From the NCBI GenBank assembly GCA_030055515.1, contig JASFYI010000005.1:1-32930 (forward strand): a DNA stretch of 32,930 nucleotides, read 5' to 3'. The notes under the pieces were generated by a model, which was not told where the DNA came from, ran no database searches, and worked only from the letters and a program-made list of their open reading frames with translations. The stretch's first letter is position 1. Every line of letters starts with the position of its first letter. Source of the DNA: Methanolinea sp. Its GTDB lineage: Archaea > Halobacteriota > Methanomicrobia > Methanomicrobiales > Methanospirillaceae. Positions 1-8,492 of this stretch are shown piece by piece. Made by a program: the position numbers and the translations under genes.

Positions 1-468
1 GATGTCCCCGATCGAGTTCGTCATCGCCCCGGACCCGAACGTCGCCGCGAGCCCCGTAACCGTCGACGCGTGGCACAGCCGCGCGCAGTGGTCGATGTGC
101 CGCGTCTTGAGGACGCCCCGCGCGAACTTCATCATCGCGTAGTTCTCCTCGTTGGAGACGCGGGCCGACGCGAGGCACGCGATCTCGTCGGGCTTGTACT
201 GCTTGAACTTCTTTGCCACGAGGTCGAGCGCCTCGTCCCAGCTCGCCTCGACGAACTTCCCGTCCTTCTTGATGAGCGGGACGGTGAGGCGGTCGGGGTG
301 GTTGATGAACTCGTGGGCATACGTGCCCTTCGGGCAGACCTTCCCCTCGTTCACCGGCGACCGGTGGTACGGCGCCGTTCCGACGACCTTCCCGTCCTTC
401 ACCACGAGGTTGAAGGAACATCCCGTCCCGCAGTAGGGACAGGTCGTCTGCACGTACTTTGCAATCAT
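1..468 (-). CDS. fdhA: Formate dehydrogenase catalytic (alpha) subunit, 5' part, runs off the left edge
   Basis: The first 156 codons read on the minus strand from ATG at 468; the rest lies outside the window. Residues 10-45 carry a [4Fe-4S] ligand set (C10, C13, C17, C45) typical of molybdopterin oxidoreductases. Residues 128-156 ([12 protein letters not shown] followed by a GSGAMTNSI segment) match the Mo/W-ligand region of formate dehydrogenases; the ligand position is Cys132, not selenocysteine. The family oxidises formate to CO2 and in methanogens passes electrons to F420 or heterodisulfide reductase through FdhB. An AGGTG Shine-Dalgarno sequence lies just upstream of the ATG. The family is clear; whether it is fdhA proper or a formylmethanofuran dehydrogenase-type paralogue cannot be settled from the N-terminus, but the CHAS motif favours FdhA. 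Confidence 0.87.
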   Translation of the reverse strand, partial: MIAKYVQTTCPYCGTGCSFNLVVKDGKVVGTAPYHRSPVNEGKVCPKGTYAHEFINHPDRLTVPLIKKDGKFVEASWDEALDLVAKKFKQYKPDEIACLASARVSNEENYAMMKFARGVLKTRHIDHCARLCHASTVTGLAATFGSGAMTNSIGDI

Positions 469-1101
469 TGAGACACCTGTTTACGGTGCCCTGTGATTAT
501 CGGCAGAAAATAAAGGTATCTAAATGTTTTTTTTCTGTATATCATTTTTATTTAATTTATTTAATAAGTTAATATAATATCAATTGAATAGCGACAATGC
601 CATGCACTTTTGCATGCATTCATTGCACCGCACTTTTTTATAAACGGTGAGTATAGACCGCCTTTTGCCCTGTTCACATGAACGCGGGCCAATGTTCCAC
701 ACATCGATCGTACAATTTCATATCATTCAACCCATTTTTTTCCCATTTCCACTCCTTTTCTGGAGAGTATTATTACCCGGTTTTTCGTTTCGAAGGGGTA
801 TGGCATAGTCTATCTTGCCGACTTTTATTGTTCCTGCCAATTTGTCAAACAATGAATTGTCTTCTTTTTTCGGGGTCAATGCCGGAAATCACGAGCGGTG
901 CACCCCTTCACACCCGGGACGATATCTCCACCGGATGCAGGAGGGATGGGATCCCCGTTGTAGTCTCATGACCCGTCCGGAAATGCAGAGAGACTCCATC
1001 GGAGATATTTAACGCGGGGCTTATCGCAATTATCACGAAATACGTGAGGAGCAGGTATCTTTGAAATAGAAGCGATTGTGAAAAACGGGAATATACCAGT
1101 A
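469..1101. other. Gene-poor AT-rich upstream region of fdhA
   Basis: No convincing gene. Bases 525-600 are extremely AT-rich and probably hold the fdhA promoter on the minus strand. An inverted repeat, CATGCA (601-606) and TGCATG (611-616) with a 4-nt loop, follows. A TATA-like TTTATAAA near 636-643 is symmetric and could serve either strand. On the plus strand it would start a transcript near 665, but the 97-codon reading frame from 678 has no recognisable protein character. Confidence 0.5.
601..616. promoter_or_regulatory. Inverted repeat in the fdhA upstream region, possible operator
   Basis: Perfect 6-bp inverted repeat CATGCA/TGCATG around CTTT, placed between the AT-rich fdhA leader and a TATA-like box. 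Position and symmetry suggest a protein-binding site, but no partner regulator is known here, so the function is a guess. Confidence 0.25.
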
Positions 1102-1458
1102 TTATCTCCCGAGGGCCAGTTCGACACCCCGGTTCATGCAGTCATATGCCTCTTTCTCACGTCCCATTTTCTTTAATGTCAGGCCCTTGTTGAACCACGT
1201 CTCCGCATTCTGGGCATCAAGGCTTATTGCCCTGTCGTAACAGGAGAGTGCCTCCTCGCAGCGGCCGAGTTCATCAAGGCTGTTCCCTTTCTCATGCCAC
1301 GCTATTGCATGGTGGGGATCACTGGCAAGAACCTTCTCAATCAGCTCCAGTGCCCGCGAATGCTCACCCTTCGTTTCTGACTCGAGTGCTTCACGGAGTA
1401 AATACGCCTCATCGGGGTGAATTTGCCTCACAGTTTTTCCCGTTGGTCTCGGTTCCAT
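1102..1458 (-). CDS. Small TPR-repeat protein
   Basis: A 118-residue protein read from ATG at 1458. From about residue 45 it has two clear tetratricopeptide repeats (AIAWHEKGNSLDELGRCEEA and AETWFNKGLTLKKMGREKEA) plus a partial preceding one, with the usual W/G/Y/A/P spacing. There is no signal peptide or membrane helix, so it is probably a cytoplasmic protein-interaction module; the partner is unknown. The frame stays open upstream to 1608, but a TATA-like GCTAATATAGC at 1508-1518 and a GAGG sequence before 1458 support the shorter start. It is divergent from the HTH/PAS sensor gene; a functional link is possible but unproven. Confidence 0.75.
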   Translation of the reverse strand: MEPRPTGKTVRQIHPDEAYLLREALESETKGEHSRALELIEKVLASDPHHAIAWHEKGNSLDELGRCEEALSCYDRAISLDAQNAETWFNKGLTLKKMGREKEAYDCMNRGVELALGR

Positions 1459-1507
1459 TTTTCTTTTCCCTCGCTGTGACCCTGGCTTCTTCCCAGGATT
1501 GGAAAAT

Positions 1508-1518
1508 GCTATATTAGC
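1508..1518 (-). promoter_or_regulatory. TATA box of the TPR gene
   Basis: Minus-strand GCTAATATAGC lies about 27 nt before a predicted transcript start near 1486, giving a leader of roughly 28 nt to the ATG at 1458. Confidence 0.45.
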
Positions 1519-1641
1519 ACCAGAAATTAACGATTTGCAAGCATAAAATGCACAAAGAGACTGAGTGGCACAAGCAGGGGCATTTTTTCGTGCATCACTG
1601 CACGGCATATGCGATAATCAGTGAACCCGGGCAGGGCACGA

Positions 1642-1650
1642 TTTTATAAA
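1642..1650 (+). promoter_or_regulatory. TATA box of the HTH/PAS sensor gene
   Basis: TTTTATAAA followed by a G run. The predicted start is about 1672, right at the first codons of a 17-codon leader ORF (1675-1728). Confidence 0.6.
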
Positions 1651-1674
1651 GGGGGCCAGATATTAACACGTGTG

Positions 1675-1728
1675 ATGAGCCAACCGACCAGGGGAGAATA
1701 CCTCTGGTCTCCCCGGGGATTGCTATGA
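1675..1728 (+). CDS. Possible 17-codon leader ORF coupled to the HTH/PAS gene
   Basis: ATG at 1675 (or GTG at 1672) opens a frame encoding MSQPTRGEYLWSPRGLL. Its TGA stop (1726-1728) overlaps the ATG of the next gene (1725-1727) as ATGA. The TATA box at 1642-1650 would place the transcript start at or next to this codon, so it could be translated without a leader and coupled to the sensor gene. A GGGGAGA/TCTCCCC hairpin (1691-1697/1708-1714) lies inside it, just before the GGGGAT Shine-Dalgarno-like site of the sensor. Such short frames arise by chance, so this is tentative. Confidence 0.3.
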   Translation: MSQPTRGEYLWSPRGLL

Positions 1729-4370
1729 GGAACGCCTCTTCATCAGAAAATATTGAAAAAATAAAAAAACTTCTTTCTGAGAACCCTCAGGGTTTGTGTA
1801 TCAATGAGGTTGCACGACTGCTTAAACGTCACCGCAATTCCGTTTCCCGCGACCTCCATGCACTCCTTGTCACGGGACAGGTCGAGGCCCATTCGTTCGG
1901 GACGACGAGAGTCTTTACCCTCGCCGCGAAAAAGGAGAGTATCTCACCACTTGATTGTATCCGCGACATGGTCATTGTTATCGATGGCAGGGGAACCGTT
2001 ATCGATGCCAATGCATCCCTCCTTGCATTCCTCGGGTGCCGGAAGGATGATCTCATCGGGCACCAGGTGAGTGATTTTCCTCTCCTCTCTTTGCCACTGG
2101 AACATTCTTCAATGGGCGCCAGTCCAGGTGAATGCCAAATGATCTTTCTTTCCCCCAAGAAGGGTGGATCCCATTTTTCTCTCAAAATGCGGAGGTTTCC
2201 TGCCATTGTTGACAATGGAGAACTGGGAGAATTCATCATCATCCAGGATTGCACCGAGGTGCAGTGCCTCCAGGATGCACTTGACAGCGAAAAACAGATT
2301 AGAGAGGCATTTTCCCATGTATCTTCCCTTTTCTATATCCATTTCCTTCCCCGCGGGGAGACACTTTCGTGTAGTGACTGGTATGCATCCCGTTTCTTTC
2401 CCTCTGCTCCTCCTCCCACAGAAACAAATTTCTTCTCATTGCTGGACCCTGAAGATGCAAAAAAATTGCAATCAGTCCTTGCCTCACTCTCCCCCGAAAA
2501 GCCATCTATTACACTCACTCTTCTGACAGGAACTCCAGGAAATGCTCTATATCCCATCGAATGGAAATTCCATGCAATTTTTGACAGGGATTTGCACGTT
2601 CAGTCCATACTCGCAACAGGTGTGGACTTGTCCCTCCAGATGAGGGCTCAGGAACAGGTAAGACAAAAAGAGAGATTCGTGGCCATACTCACGAGGGCAT
2701 TAGGCAATTTTCTCGACGAGCGAAACGGTGACCGGATATATACCCTCATCACTCACGATATTGGAGAGCTCATTCCCGGAGCATCTGTTGCCGCCTATTC
2801 CCTCGACCAAGAGTCCCAATCCTGTATCCTTGAAGCAGTGAGTGCGCCTGAACATCGCAGTGGCCCCTTCCCGATGCCCAACCCTGTATGGGTTGGGAGA
2901 AAGTTCTCCCTGAAGAACGACAGGACGGATTTTCTCCTTTCCCCTGAACTCACAACCGGCGACATGACGTGGACTGTTCTCACCCCGTCCTGGTTCCTGG
3001 CCGAATCTCTCCAAAATGAGAATATACCTCCCGGAGAACACCTCCCAGAGGATCCGCCGTGCTGTGCAGGGATATCATGGGGAGGGACACTCCATGGAAT
3101 TGTCGAAATTTACGCTCCCAGGGAAGAGATACTTGAACAAAAATCATTTCTCGTGGAGTACCTGAAGCTTTGCGCCCTCGCCCTGCGTGAACGTCAATCC
3201 CTGCGTAAAAAAGAGTTCTCCATGGAACTTTTCGAGACGGTCGCTGCCATCTCATCCCAGCCCATCGCAATTATAGACAGGAACGGCAGGTATACCTATG
3301 TCAGCCCCCATTTTACGGATCTCTTTGGCTACACACAAGAGGACATCCCCAATGGACGAGCCTGGTTCATGCGGGCCTTTCCCGATCTCTCTCTCCAGAA
3401 GAGGGCAAGGGAATTGTGGAAACGAGACCTTGCCTCCTCCTCCCCGGGCGAGATCCGTCCCCGCCAGTTCACGGTACGGTGCAAAGACGGAGTCTTCAAG
3501 GACATCTCGTTCTTACCCATCACTCTGTCAAATGGTGACCAGCTCGTCGTTTATGAAGACCTGACACCCCGCCACGAGTCAGTTCAGATGCAGAATCTCC
3601 TTTTCCATCTTTTCGTTTCATCCCATGACGGCATATACATCACGAGCACTGACGGGAGAGTTATCTCATGGAACCCGGCCGCACAGAGGATTTATGGATA
3701 CTCCTTTGAAGAGATACAGGGCCAGAGTCTCAAGATCCTAGAACCACCCCACCTTGTCGGTGAGATACACGGGATTCAGAAAAAGGCACTGGAGGGGGGT
3801 TATCTCGTCGATTTTGAGACTCAACGGGTGAGAAAGGATGGCAGGATCATCGATGTCTCCCTGACCGTATCCTCGATTAAAGGAGCAGGAGGCCAGATTG
3901 TTGGTATTTTCACAATTGTCCGAGATATTACCCTTAAAAAATCTGAGGAACGACTTCGGAATGCCGAATATCGCTACCAGGACCTAGTCAGTAGTATTAA
4001 CATTGGGGTCTACCGGTCAACAGGGGACCCCGAAGGGCGTTTTGTATGGAGGAATAAATCACTCCTTGAGATGCTCGGTTTCGAATCCCTCGATCAACTG
4101 AATGGGACAGGTGTAAGCTCCCTTTTTGCAAAGGAGGGGGGAAGGGAAGAGCTCCTCGGAGAGCTCCGCAGGAATGGGTTTGTAAAGAATCGCGAAGTCC
4201 TCCTCCGGAGACGGGACGGAAGTGTCCTGCGGGTCCTTGTCACCGCCCTTGCAACGTTTCAACCCGATGGTTCCATCGCATTCATCAACGGAATCGTTGA
4301 GGATATCACGTACCTGCGTTCCCTTGAAGAAAAAATTGATTCAATTGAAAAAAAGGGGAAAAATTATTAG
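1725..4370 (+). CDS. HTH-PAS-GAF multi-sensor signalling protein without a kinase domain
   Basis: 881 residues. Residues ~8-67 form a winged helix-turn-helix (INEVARLLKRHRNSVSRDLH). Residues ~76-180 are a PAS domain; ~190-305 a diverged PAS-like segment; ~315-490 a GAF-like region; ~500-615, ~622-735 and ~745-863 further PAS domains with S-box character (DGRVISWNPAAQRIYGYS, RKDGRIIDVSLTV). It ends in a short charged coil and has no histidine-kinase, GGDEF or receiver domain and no membrane helix. It is probably a cytoplasmic one-component regulator or sensor scaffold; HTH plus tandem PAS proteins are common in Methanomicrobiales. Ligand and target genes are unknown. The gene is richer in A and T than most of the window. 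Confidence 0.85.
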   Translation: MRNASSSENIEKIKKLLSENPQGLCINEVARLLKRHRNSVSRDLHALLVTGQVEAHSFGTTRVFTLAAKKESISPLDCIRDMVIVIDGRGTVIDANASLLAFLGCRKDDLIGHQVSDFPLLSLPLEHSSMGASPGECQMIFLSPKKGGSHFSLKMRRFPAIVDNGELGEFIIIQDCTEVQCLQDALDSEKQIREAFSHVSSLFYIHFLPRGETLSCSDWYASRFFPSAPPPTETNFFSLLDPEDAKKLQSVLASLSPEKPSITLTLLTGTPGNALYPIEWKFHAIFDRDLHVQSILATGVDLSLQMRAQEQVRQKERFVAILTRALGNFLDERNGDRIYTLITHDIGELIPGASVAAYSLDQESQSCILEAVSAPEHRSGPFPMPNPVWVGRKFSLKNDRTDFLLSPELTTGDMTWTVLTPSWFLAESLQNENIPPGEHLPEDPPCCAGISWGGTLHGIVEIYAPREEILEQKSFLVEYLKLCALALRERQSLRKKEFSMELFETVAAISSQPIAIIDRNGRYTYVSPHFTDLFGYTQEDIPNGRAWFMRAFPDLSLQKRARELWKRDLASSSPGEIRPRQFTVRCKDGVFKDISFLPITLSNGDQLVVYEDLTPRHESVQMQNLLFHLFVSSHDGIYITSTDGRVISWNPAAQRIYGYSFEEIQGQSLKILEPPHLVGEIHGIQKKALEGGYLVDFETQRVRKDGRIIDVSLTVSSIKGAGGQIVGIFTIVRDITLKKSEERLRNAEYRYQDLVSSINIGVYRSTGDPEGRFVWRNKSLLEMLGFESLDQLNGTGVSSLFAKEGGREELLGELRRNGFVKNREVLLRRRDGSVLRVLVTALATFQPDGSIAFINGIVEDITYLRSLEEKIDSIEKKGKNY

Positions 4371-4975
4371 AGACTTTTCATTGGGGTGGACAGCAATCAT
4401 TCCTTACCTATGGAAATCGCATTCGTGATCTCCATTTTATATACCCGCGTCCCGGTAGGAATCACGTGGTTTCAGCCCCCCCACAGAATCAAACTCAAAA
4501 TAACGCAAAATTATCGTTCAATTAACATTTGGGCACGCTTTCTCCAATCCCGGAAAAATTCCAATTGGAAAACTTCAAAATGCAAAAATAACAGGGGGTA
4601 AACAGTGAAATTGATCGTACTCGAAGGGGAACACACATTTGAAAAACGATGCACTCCCCCATGAGAGTGGAACGATAGGCATCTTCGTGACGAGACACCG
4701 TTCCTCGAGAAGAGACCCAAATCGAGGATGTCTTCAAAACAATGAAAAATGCATTCGGTTTAAGAAAAATCCACAGGTATCCAACGAAATCTGCGAAGGA
4801 GACGGTCTTTCCGAATCTACTCGTACTCGGACTCGTTATTTCTCTGGGATTTGGCGATAAGAATCAATTACGACGGTTGGTTGAATGGGGATGTGGGGAG
4901 GGAGCTAATTGTCCATTATTCGGTCAAAAATATCATTCCCCGGATTCCCAACCCTCTCTCCGGAAATCTGCCCTG
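4371..4975. other. Gene-poor AT-rich interval between the sensor gene and arcA
   Basis: No supportable gene on either strand; reading frames are short and of low-complexity composition. It holds an orphan TATA-like TTTTATATAC at 4435-4444 (plus) and a perfect 12-bp palindrome TTCCAATTGGAA at 4559-4570. The arcA side ends in a T-rich stretch on the minus strand (complement of ~4926-4931) that may act as its terminator. It may be decayed genes; I cannot identify what they were. Confidence 0.5.
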
Positions 4976-6229
4976 TCAGATCCCGTCGCGAACGAGCGGG
5001 CAGGTGAGGCAGTGGCCTCCCCCTCGCCCCCGCGAGAGCTCCGAGGCCTCGATTTCCACCACGTCGATCCCCGCCTCCCGGAAGTTCCGGTTCGTGTGCG
5101 TGTTCCGGTCGTAGCACACGACGCGGCCCGGGTGGATGGCGAGGACGTTGTTCCCGTCGTCCCACTGCTCCCGGGCCGCGTCGTACTCGTCGCCACCGGT
5201 CGGGATCGCGGTGAGGCTCTCTTCCCCAAGGGCGGAGCCGACAGCGGTGAGGAAGTCCCCTGCCTCCTCCACGCGGAACGGGCGGTCCCCCCCGCCGGGC
5301 TCGAGGACGAATGTCCGGAGGGCCGACGTGACCCTCGGGTACACGGTGACCACGTCCACGTCGAGCATGGAAAAGACGGTGTCGAGGTGCATGTGCGCGC
5401 GGTCGGGGGTCATCTGGGCGACGATGACCCTCTCCACGACGCCCTCCGCAAAGAGGGTGCCTGCAAGCCGCTCGATCATCGGCCCCTGCGTCCTCTCCCC
5501 CATCCCGACGAGCAGGACCCCCCTCCCCACGGGCATGATGTCCCCCCCTTCCATCGAGGGGATGCCCACAGACGGCACGGAGGTCTCCGACGGGGTCTCG
5601 ATGCAGGAATACCACACCCTCGCCCCTGAGAAGAGCGGGTGGAACCGGTACACCGCGGCGATGTTCACCGCTTCAGGTTTCCGCACGGGCCAGTGCATCG
5701 GGTTGACCGTCACCCCCTCGCCTATCCATGTCGACGAATCGCGGGGGAAGAGGGAGTTGGGGAGGGGAGGGAGGATGAAGGAGTCCGGCGGTGTCGATGC
5801 GACCTGGAGCGAGGACCGCGCCATCCCCTCCATGTAGATGCACTCGAGTTCCCTCCGGGTGAGCCCCCCCGTGAGGTGCGTCGCGAGCTGTTTTGGTTCC
5901 ATCTCGGAGAGGCACATCCTCACCGGCCTGCACGCGGATATTCCCACGGAAAACGGCGTGACGACCCGGTCCACCACCCATTCCCTTATTTTCTCATCCC
6001 TAAGGATGTCGACGAGGAGGTCGTGGAGATAGAGTACCCTCACGCCCTCGGCCCGGAGGACCCGCACGAACGCGTCGTGCTCTTTCTGGGCTCTCTCGAC
6101 CCACGGGATGTCATCGAAGAGGAAATCGCGGCAGTTCGCGGGCGAAAGCCGCCTCATGCCGAGGTCCGGCCGGTGCACGAGGACGGCGCGGAGCCTGCCC
6201 ACCTCGGAGAAGACACCGGGTCTTCCCAC
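4976..6229 (-). CDS. arcA: Arginine deiminase
   Basis: 417 residues from GTG at 6229, close to the usual ~410. It hydrolyses arginine to citrulline and ammonia in the arginine deiminase pathway. Family landmarks: N-terminal [14 protein letters not shown] (8-21); the FPRD segment with Asp164; MEGGD with Glu227; HMHLD with His281 and Asp283; and the C-terminal [12 protein letters not shown] with nucleophile Cys407. All expected catalytic residues are present. The GTG follows the arcC stop by 2 nt, and its GGGAGG-type ribosome site lies inside the end of arcC, so translation is coupled. Longer upstream frames run into arcC and lack the family N-terminus. Ornithine carbamoyltransferase and an arginine/ornithine antiporter are not in the window. 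Confidence 0.93.
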   Translation of the reverse strand: MGRPGVFSEVGRLRAVLVHRPDLGMRRLSPANCRDFLFDDIPWVERAQKEHDAFVRVLRAEGVRVLYLHDLLVDILRDEKIREWVVDRVVTPFSVGISACRPVRMCLSEMEPKQLATHLTGGLTRRELECIYMEGMARSSLQVASTPPDSFILPPLPNSLFPRDSSTWIGEGVTVNPMHWPVRKPEAVNIAAVYRFHPLFSGARVWYSCIETPSETSVPSVGIPSMEGGDIMPVGRGVLLVGMGERTQGPMIERLAGTLFAEGVVERVIVAQMTPDRAHMHLDTVFSMLDVDVVTVYPRVTSALRTFVLEPGGGDRPFRVEEAGDFLTAVGSALGEESLTAIPTGGDEYDAAREQWDDGNNVLAIHPGRVVCYDRNTHTNRNFREAGIDVVEIEASELSRGRGGGHCLTCPLVRDGI

Positions 6230-6231
6230 TG

Positions 6232-7167
6232 TCAGTCCCCCCCTCCCTCCCCCGGCCCGGGGACGACCTGCGTCCCCGCGTCCCCCGCGACGAGTCCCCC
6301 GATATCCGTGAGGGCGCCGATCGCGGCCCTCCTCCCGGTCGACTCCACGAAACGGCACGCGGCCTCGACCTTCGGGCCCATGGACCCGGGTTCGAACCGG
6401 AACTTCCTCAGGGTCCCGGGGGTGACCGCCCTCAGCCTCCGGGCGTCCGGCGTCTTCCAGCCGAGGTAGACGCCGTCCACGTCCGTTGCCATCACGAGGA
6501 GGTCGGCATCGACCTCGCGCGCGAGGAGTGCACTCGCGAGATCCTTGTCGATCACCGCCTCGACGCCGGTGAACCTCCGCACGCCCCCCTCACCCCGGAC
6601 GACCGGGATGCCCCCGCCCCCTGCGCAGATGACGACGACACCGGCCTCTATCAGGAGCCGGATGGGAACGATCTCCACGATGCGGAGCGGGTCGGGGGAG
6701 GGGACAACCCTCCTCCAGGAATCCCCGTCTTTTTCGAACTTCCATCCCCTCTCCCGGGCGATCCTCCCGATCTCCTCCCCGTCGTAGACGGGTCCCACGA
6801 ACTTCGACGGGTGGCGAAACGCAGGGTCGCGCGGGTCGACCTCGACCATCGTGAGGAGGGTCGCGCAGTGCCGGCCCGGGGGCAGCCTGTTTGCGAGTTC
6901 CTGCTCCACCATGTAGCCTATCATCCCCTCGGTCTGGGCATCGAGGACGTCGAGGGGGTAGGGCTTGAGGCGGCTGTCGCACGCGGCCTGGAGCGCGAGG
7001 AGACCGACCTGCGGCCCGTTCCCGTGCGTGACGATGACCTCGTGTTCCGCCGCGAGCGGCGCGATGCGGTCCGCCGCGAAACTCGCGTTCTCCCTCTGGA
7101 CCTCCGCGGTCATCGGCTGCCCCCTCCGGAGGAGGGCGTTCCCCCCGAGAGCGATCACGATCCTCAT
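6232..7167 (-). CDS. arcC: Carbamate kinase
   Basis: 311 residues, the family's normal length, from ATG at 7167. It transfers phosphate between carbamoyl phosphate and ADP, giving ATP when running catabolically. Visible landmarks are [18 protein letters not shown] (1-18), [10 protein letters not shown] (~46-55), a [10 protein letters not shown] segment, [11 protein letters not shown] and [10 protein letters not shown], all characteristic of carbamate kinases in the amino-acid kinase fold. The frame is open upstream to 7311, but family homology starts at this Met. It is the first gene of an arcC-arcA operon; a TATA-like GGATAATAG (minus, ~7226-7236) lies upstream, back to back with the promoter of the HNH-like gene. 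The pair could earn ATP from citrulline breakdown or feed carbamoyl phosphate the other way. Confidence 0.93.
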   Translation of the reverse strand: MRIVIALGGNALLRRGQPMTAEVQRENASFAADRIAPLAAEHEVIVTHGNGPQVGLLALQAACDSRLKPYPLDVLDAQTEGMIGYMVEQELANRLPPGRHCATLLTMVEVDPRDPAFRHPSKFVGPVYDGEEIGRIARERGWKFEKDGDSWRRVVPSPDPLRIVEIVPIRLLIEAGVVVICAGGGGIPVVRGEGGVRRFTGVEAVIDKDLASALLAREVDADLLVMATDVDGVYLGWKTPDARRLRAVTPGTLRKFRFEPGSMGPKVEAACRFVESTGRRAAIGALTDIGGLVAGDAGTQVVPGPGEGGGD

Positions 7168-7280
7168 GGCCCTGCCCCGAGATCCCTCCCGCGCGGGAGG
7201 TGGCACCACCGGGGATCTGTCCCTTTCGCTATTATCCCTTGCGCGTGCCGGCAGTGCGGGGGAGGGGCCCCGGCAGGAAG

Positions 7281-7287
7281 GTATATG
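7281..7287 (+). promoter_or_regulatory. TATA box of the HNH-like gene
   Basis: GTATATG, predicted start of transcription near 7311. A GGAGG lies at 7316-7320, so either leaderless translation from GTG 7314 or SD-led translation from TTG 7329 is possible. Confidence 0.45.
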
Positions 7288-7328
7288 CCCCTGCGCGCCC
7301 CAAACCCGCACGCGTGGAGGAACGTGCG

Positions 7329-7745
7329 TTGCGGAATGAGGAGGATCTCGCAGCCTTCCTGCAGGCCCACCCCGTCAAGGTCCGGAGACTGGCCCGTGCC
7401 TGCGGGGGCCGCTGCGAACACTGCGGGGAGTCTTTCCCCGTCGGTCACCTCTCTGTCTACGTCCTCGACCCGCCGGCGGGGACACCGTGGCCCGGGGGAG
7501 GGCGAGGAGACAGGATCCTCGTCCTCTGCCCTGCCTGCCACGCGGCATTCTCCGGGGGAAAAGTCCCGTGGGAGAGCGCCGCGGTGCTCGTTGGGCTCCG
7601 CGCGGAAGAGACGGCGCGGGCGATGGAGAAGATCCTCGGTTCCGCGCCGCGCACGTACGTCCCGCCGGGTGGCCGCGATGCCGCGGAGATATTCGACGAT
7701 GCCGTGCGCGGCACCGGGCCCGACCTCTGCCTGAACGGCGGCTGA
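7329..7745 (+). CDS. Small HNH-like zinc-site protein of unknown function
   Basis: 138 residues from TTG at 7329, chosen because GGAGG (7316-7320) lies 8 nt upstream; GTG at 7314 is the alternative and could be leaderless. The N-terminal part is helical ([21 protein letters not shown]). A CxxC pair (CEHC) and a later CPACHAAF motif resemble the treble-clef zinc site of HNH-type proteins, with a His between them ([11 protein letters not shown]) that could be the first H. The second catalytic His of a true HNH nuclease is not obvious, so nuclease activity is not assured. It is divergent from arcC and converges on the phosphoribosyltransferase gene with 8 nt between the stops. Confidence 0.65.
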   Translation: MRNEEDLAAFLQAHPVKVRRLARACGGRCEHCGESFPVGHLSVYVLDPPAGTPWPGGGRGDRILVLCPACHAAFSGGKVPWESAAVLVGLRAEETARAMEKILGSAPRTYVPPGGRDAAEIFDDAVRGTGPDLCLNGG

Positions 7746-7753
7746 AACGGCCC

Positions 7754-8419
7754 TCACGGGTTACCCCTCGCGCGCCTGTACTTCCCCCCCTCCCTCTCTG
7801 CCCGTCCCCGCCGGACGAGTTCTCCGAGTGCATCCCCCACCGCGCGCCGGGAGGGTGCCATCCCGTACCGGTCCCGCAGGGCGGCGAGGATCTCGGCGGG
7901 CGCGAGGGGGTCTCTCCCCATGACGGACTCGCAGAATCCCGTGAGGTCCTCGTGGAGCGCCCACGGGTAGACTATCCACCGCCACGATTCCTCGTACAAC
8001 GCGTAGTAGTCGGGGGTGAATGCCGATTTCGCCTTGTGGTGGAGGACCGCGGTCCGGACGGCCTTTGGCGACAGGCCATTCAGGTACCGGACCGCGACCT
8101 CGAGGGTCTCTCCCGTGTCTGTCACGTCGTCGACGACGAGGACGTCCATCCCCCTCACGTCAGTCGCGAGGGGGTAGCGGACGACCGCGGATTCGCGGCT
8201 TTTGGCGGCGACCCCCCAGTGCTCCACCCGGATCGAGGTGAGGGACGAGAGCATGAGGGAGTCGCAGACGATCCGGGCGGGGACGTAGCCCCCCCTCCCG
8301 ATCGCGACGACGATGTCGGGGGAGAAAGAACCGCGTATTTTCTTGGCGAGGAGGCGGGAGAGTCTCACCGCCTCCCTCCACGGGACGAGTTCTACCGGGA
8401 ACGAATCTTCCGCGTGCAT
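7754..8419 (-). CDS. Phosphoribosyltransferase (purine salvage type) with C-terminal extension
   Basis: 221 residues from ATG at 8419 (an open frame continues to 8485 but looks non-coding). The type I phosphoribosyltransferase fold is shown by VVAIGRGGYVPARIVCD (~37-53) and the PRPP-binding loop LVVDDVTDTGETL (94-106). It resembles archaeal Gpt/Hpt-like enzymes that add ribose phosphate to guanine, xanthine or hypoxanthine; the substrate cannot be read from sequence. The last ~55 residues (APAEILAALRDRYGMAPSRR then LGELVRRGRAEREGGKYRR) look like a small winged-helix domain. It is transcribed in the same direction as CheC upstream, with 73 nt between them. Confidence 0.8.
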   Translation of the reverse strand: MHAEDSFPVELVPWREAVRLSRLLAKKIRGSFSPDIVVAIGRGGYVPARIVCDSLMLSSLTSIRVEHWGVAAKSRESAVVRYPLATDVRGMDVLVVDDVTDTGETLEVAVRYLNGLSPKAVRTAVLHHKAKSAFTPDYYALYEESWRWIVYPWALHEDLTGFCESVMGRDPLAPAEILAALRDRYGMAPSRRAVGDALGELVRRGRAEREGGKYRRARGNP

Positions 8420-8492
8420 GGTGGCCCTGTCTCGCGGGTGGGAGACGGTGCCACAACAGCCTTTCGGTCCGGTGCCGTGCGGCACCCCGCGG

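Noticed and set aside
678-971. 97-codon plus-strand frame downstream of a TATA-like box
   Set aside because: No recognisable protein character or ribosome site; could equally be an untranslated RNA, so only the promoter is noted.
1671-1680. GTGATGA resembling a C box of a C/D guide RNA
   Set aside because: No D box (CTGA) at the right distance, and the sequence is explained by the leader of the HTH/PAS gene.
4742-6469. Long plus-strand frames of 230-295 codons opposite arcA/arcC
   Set aside because: They are antisense to genes with full catalytic motifs; their Arg/Pro/His-rich composition is the usual shadow of GC-rich coding DNA.
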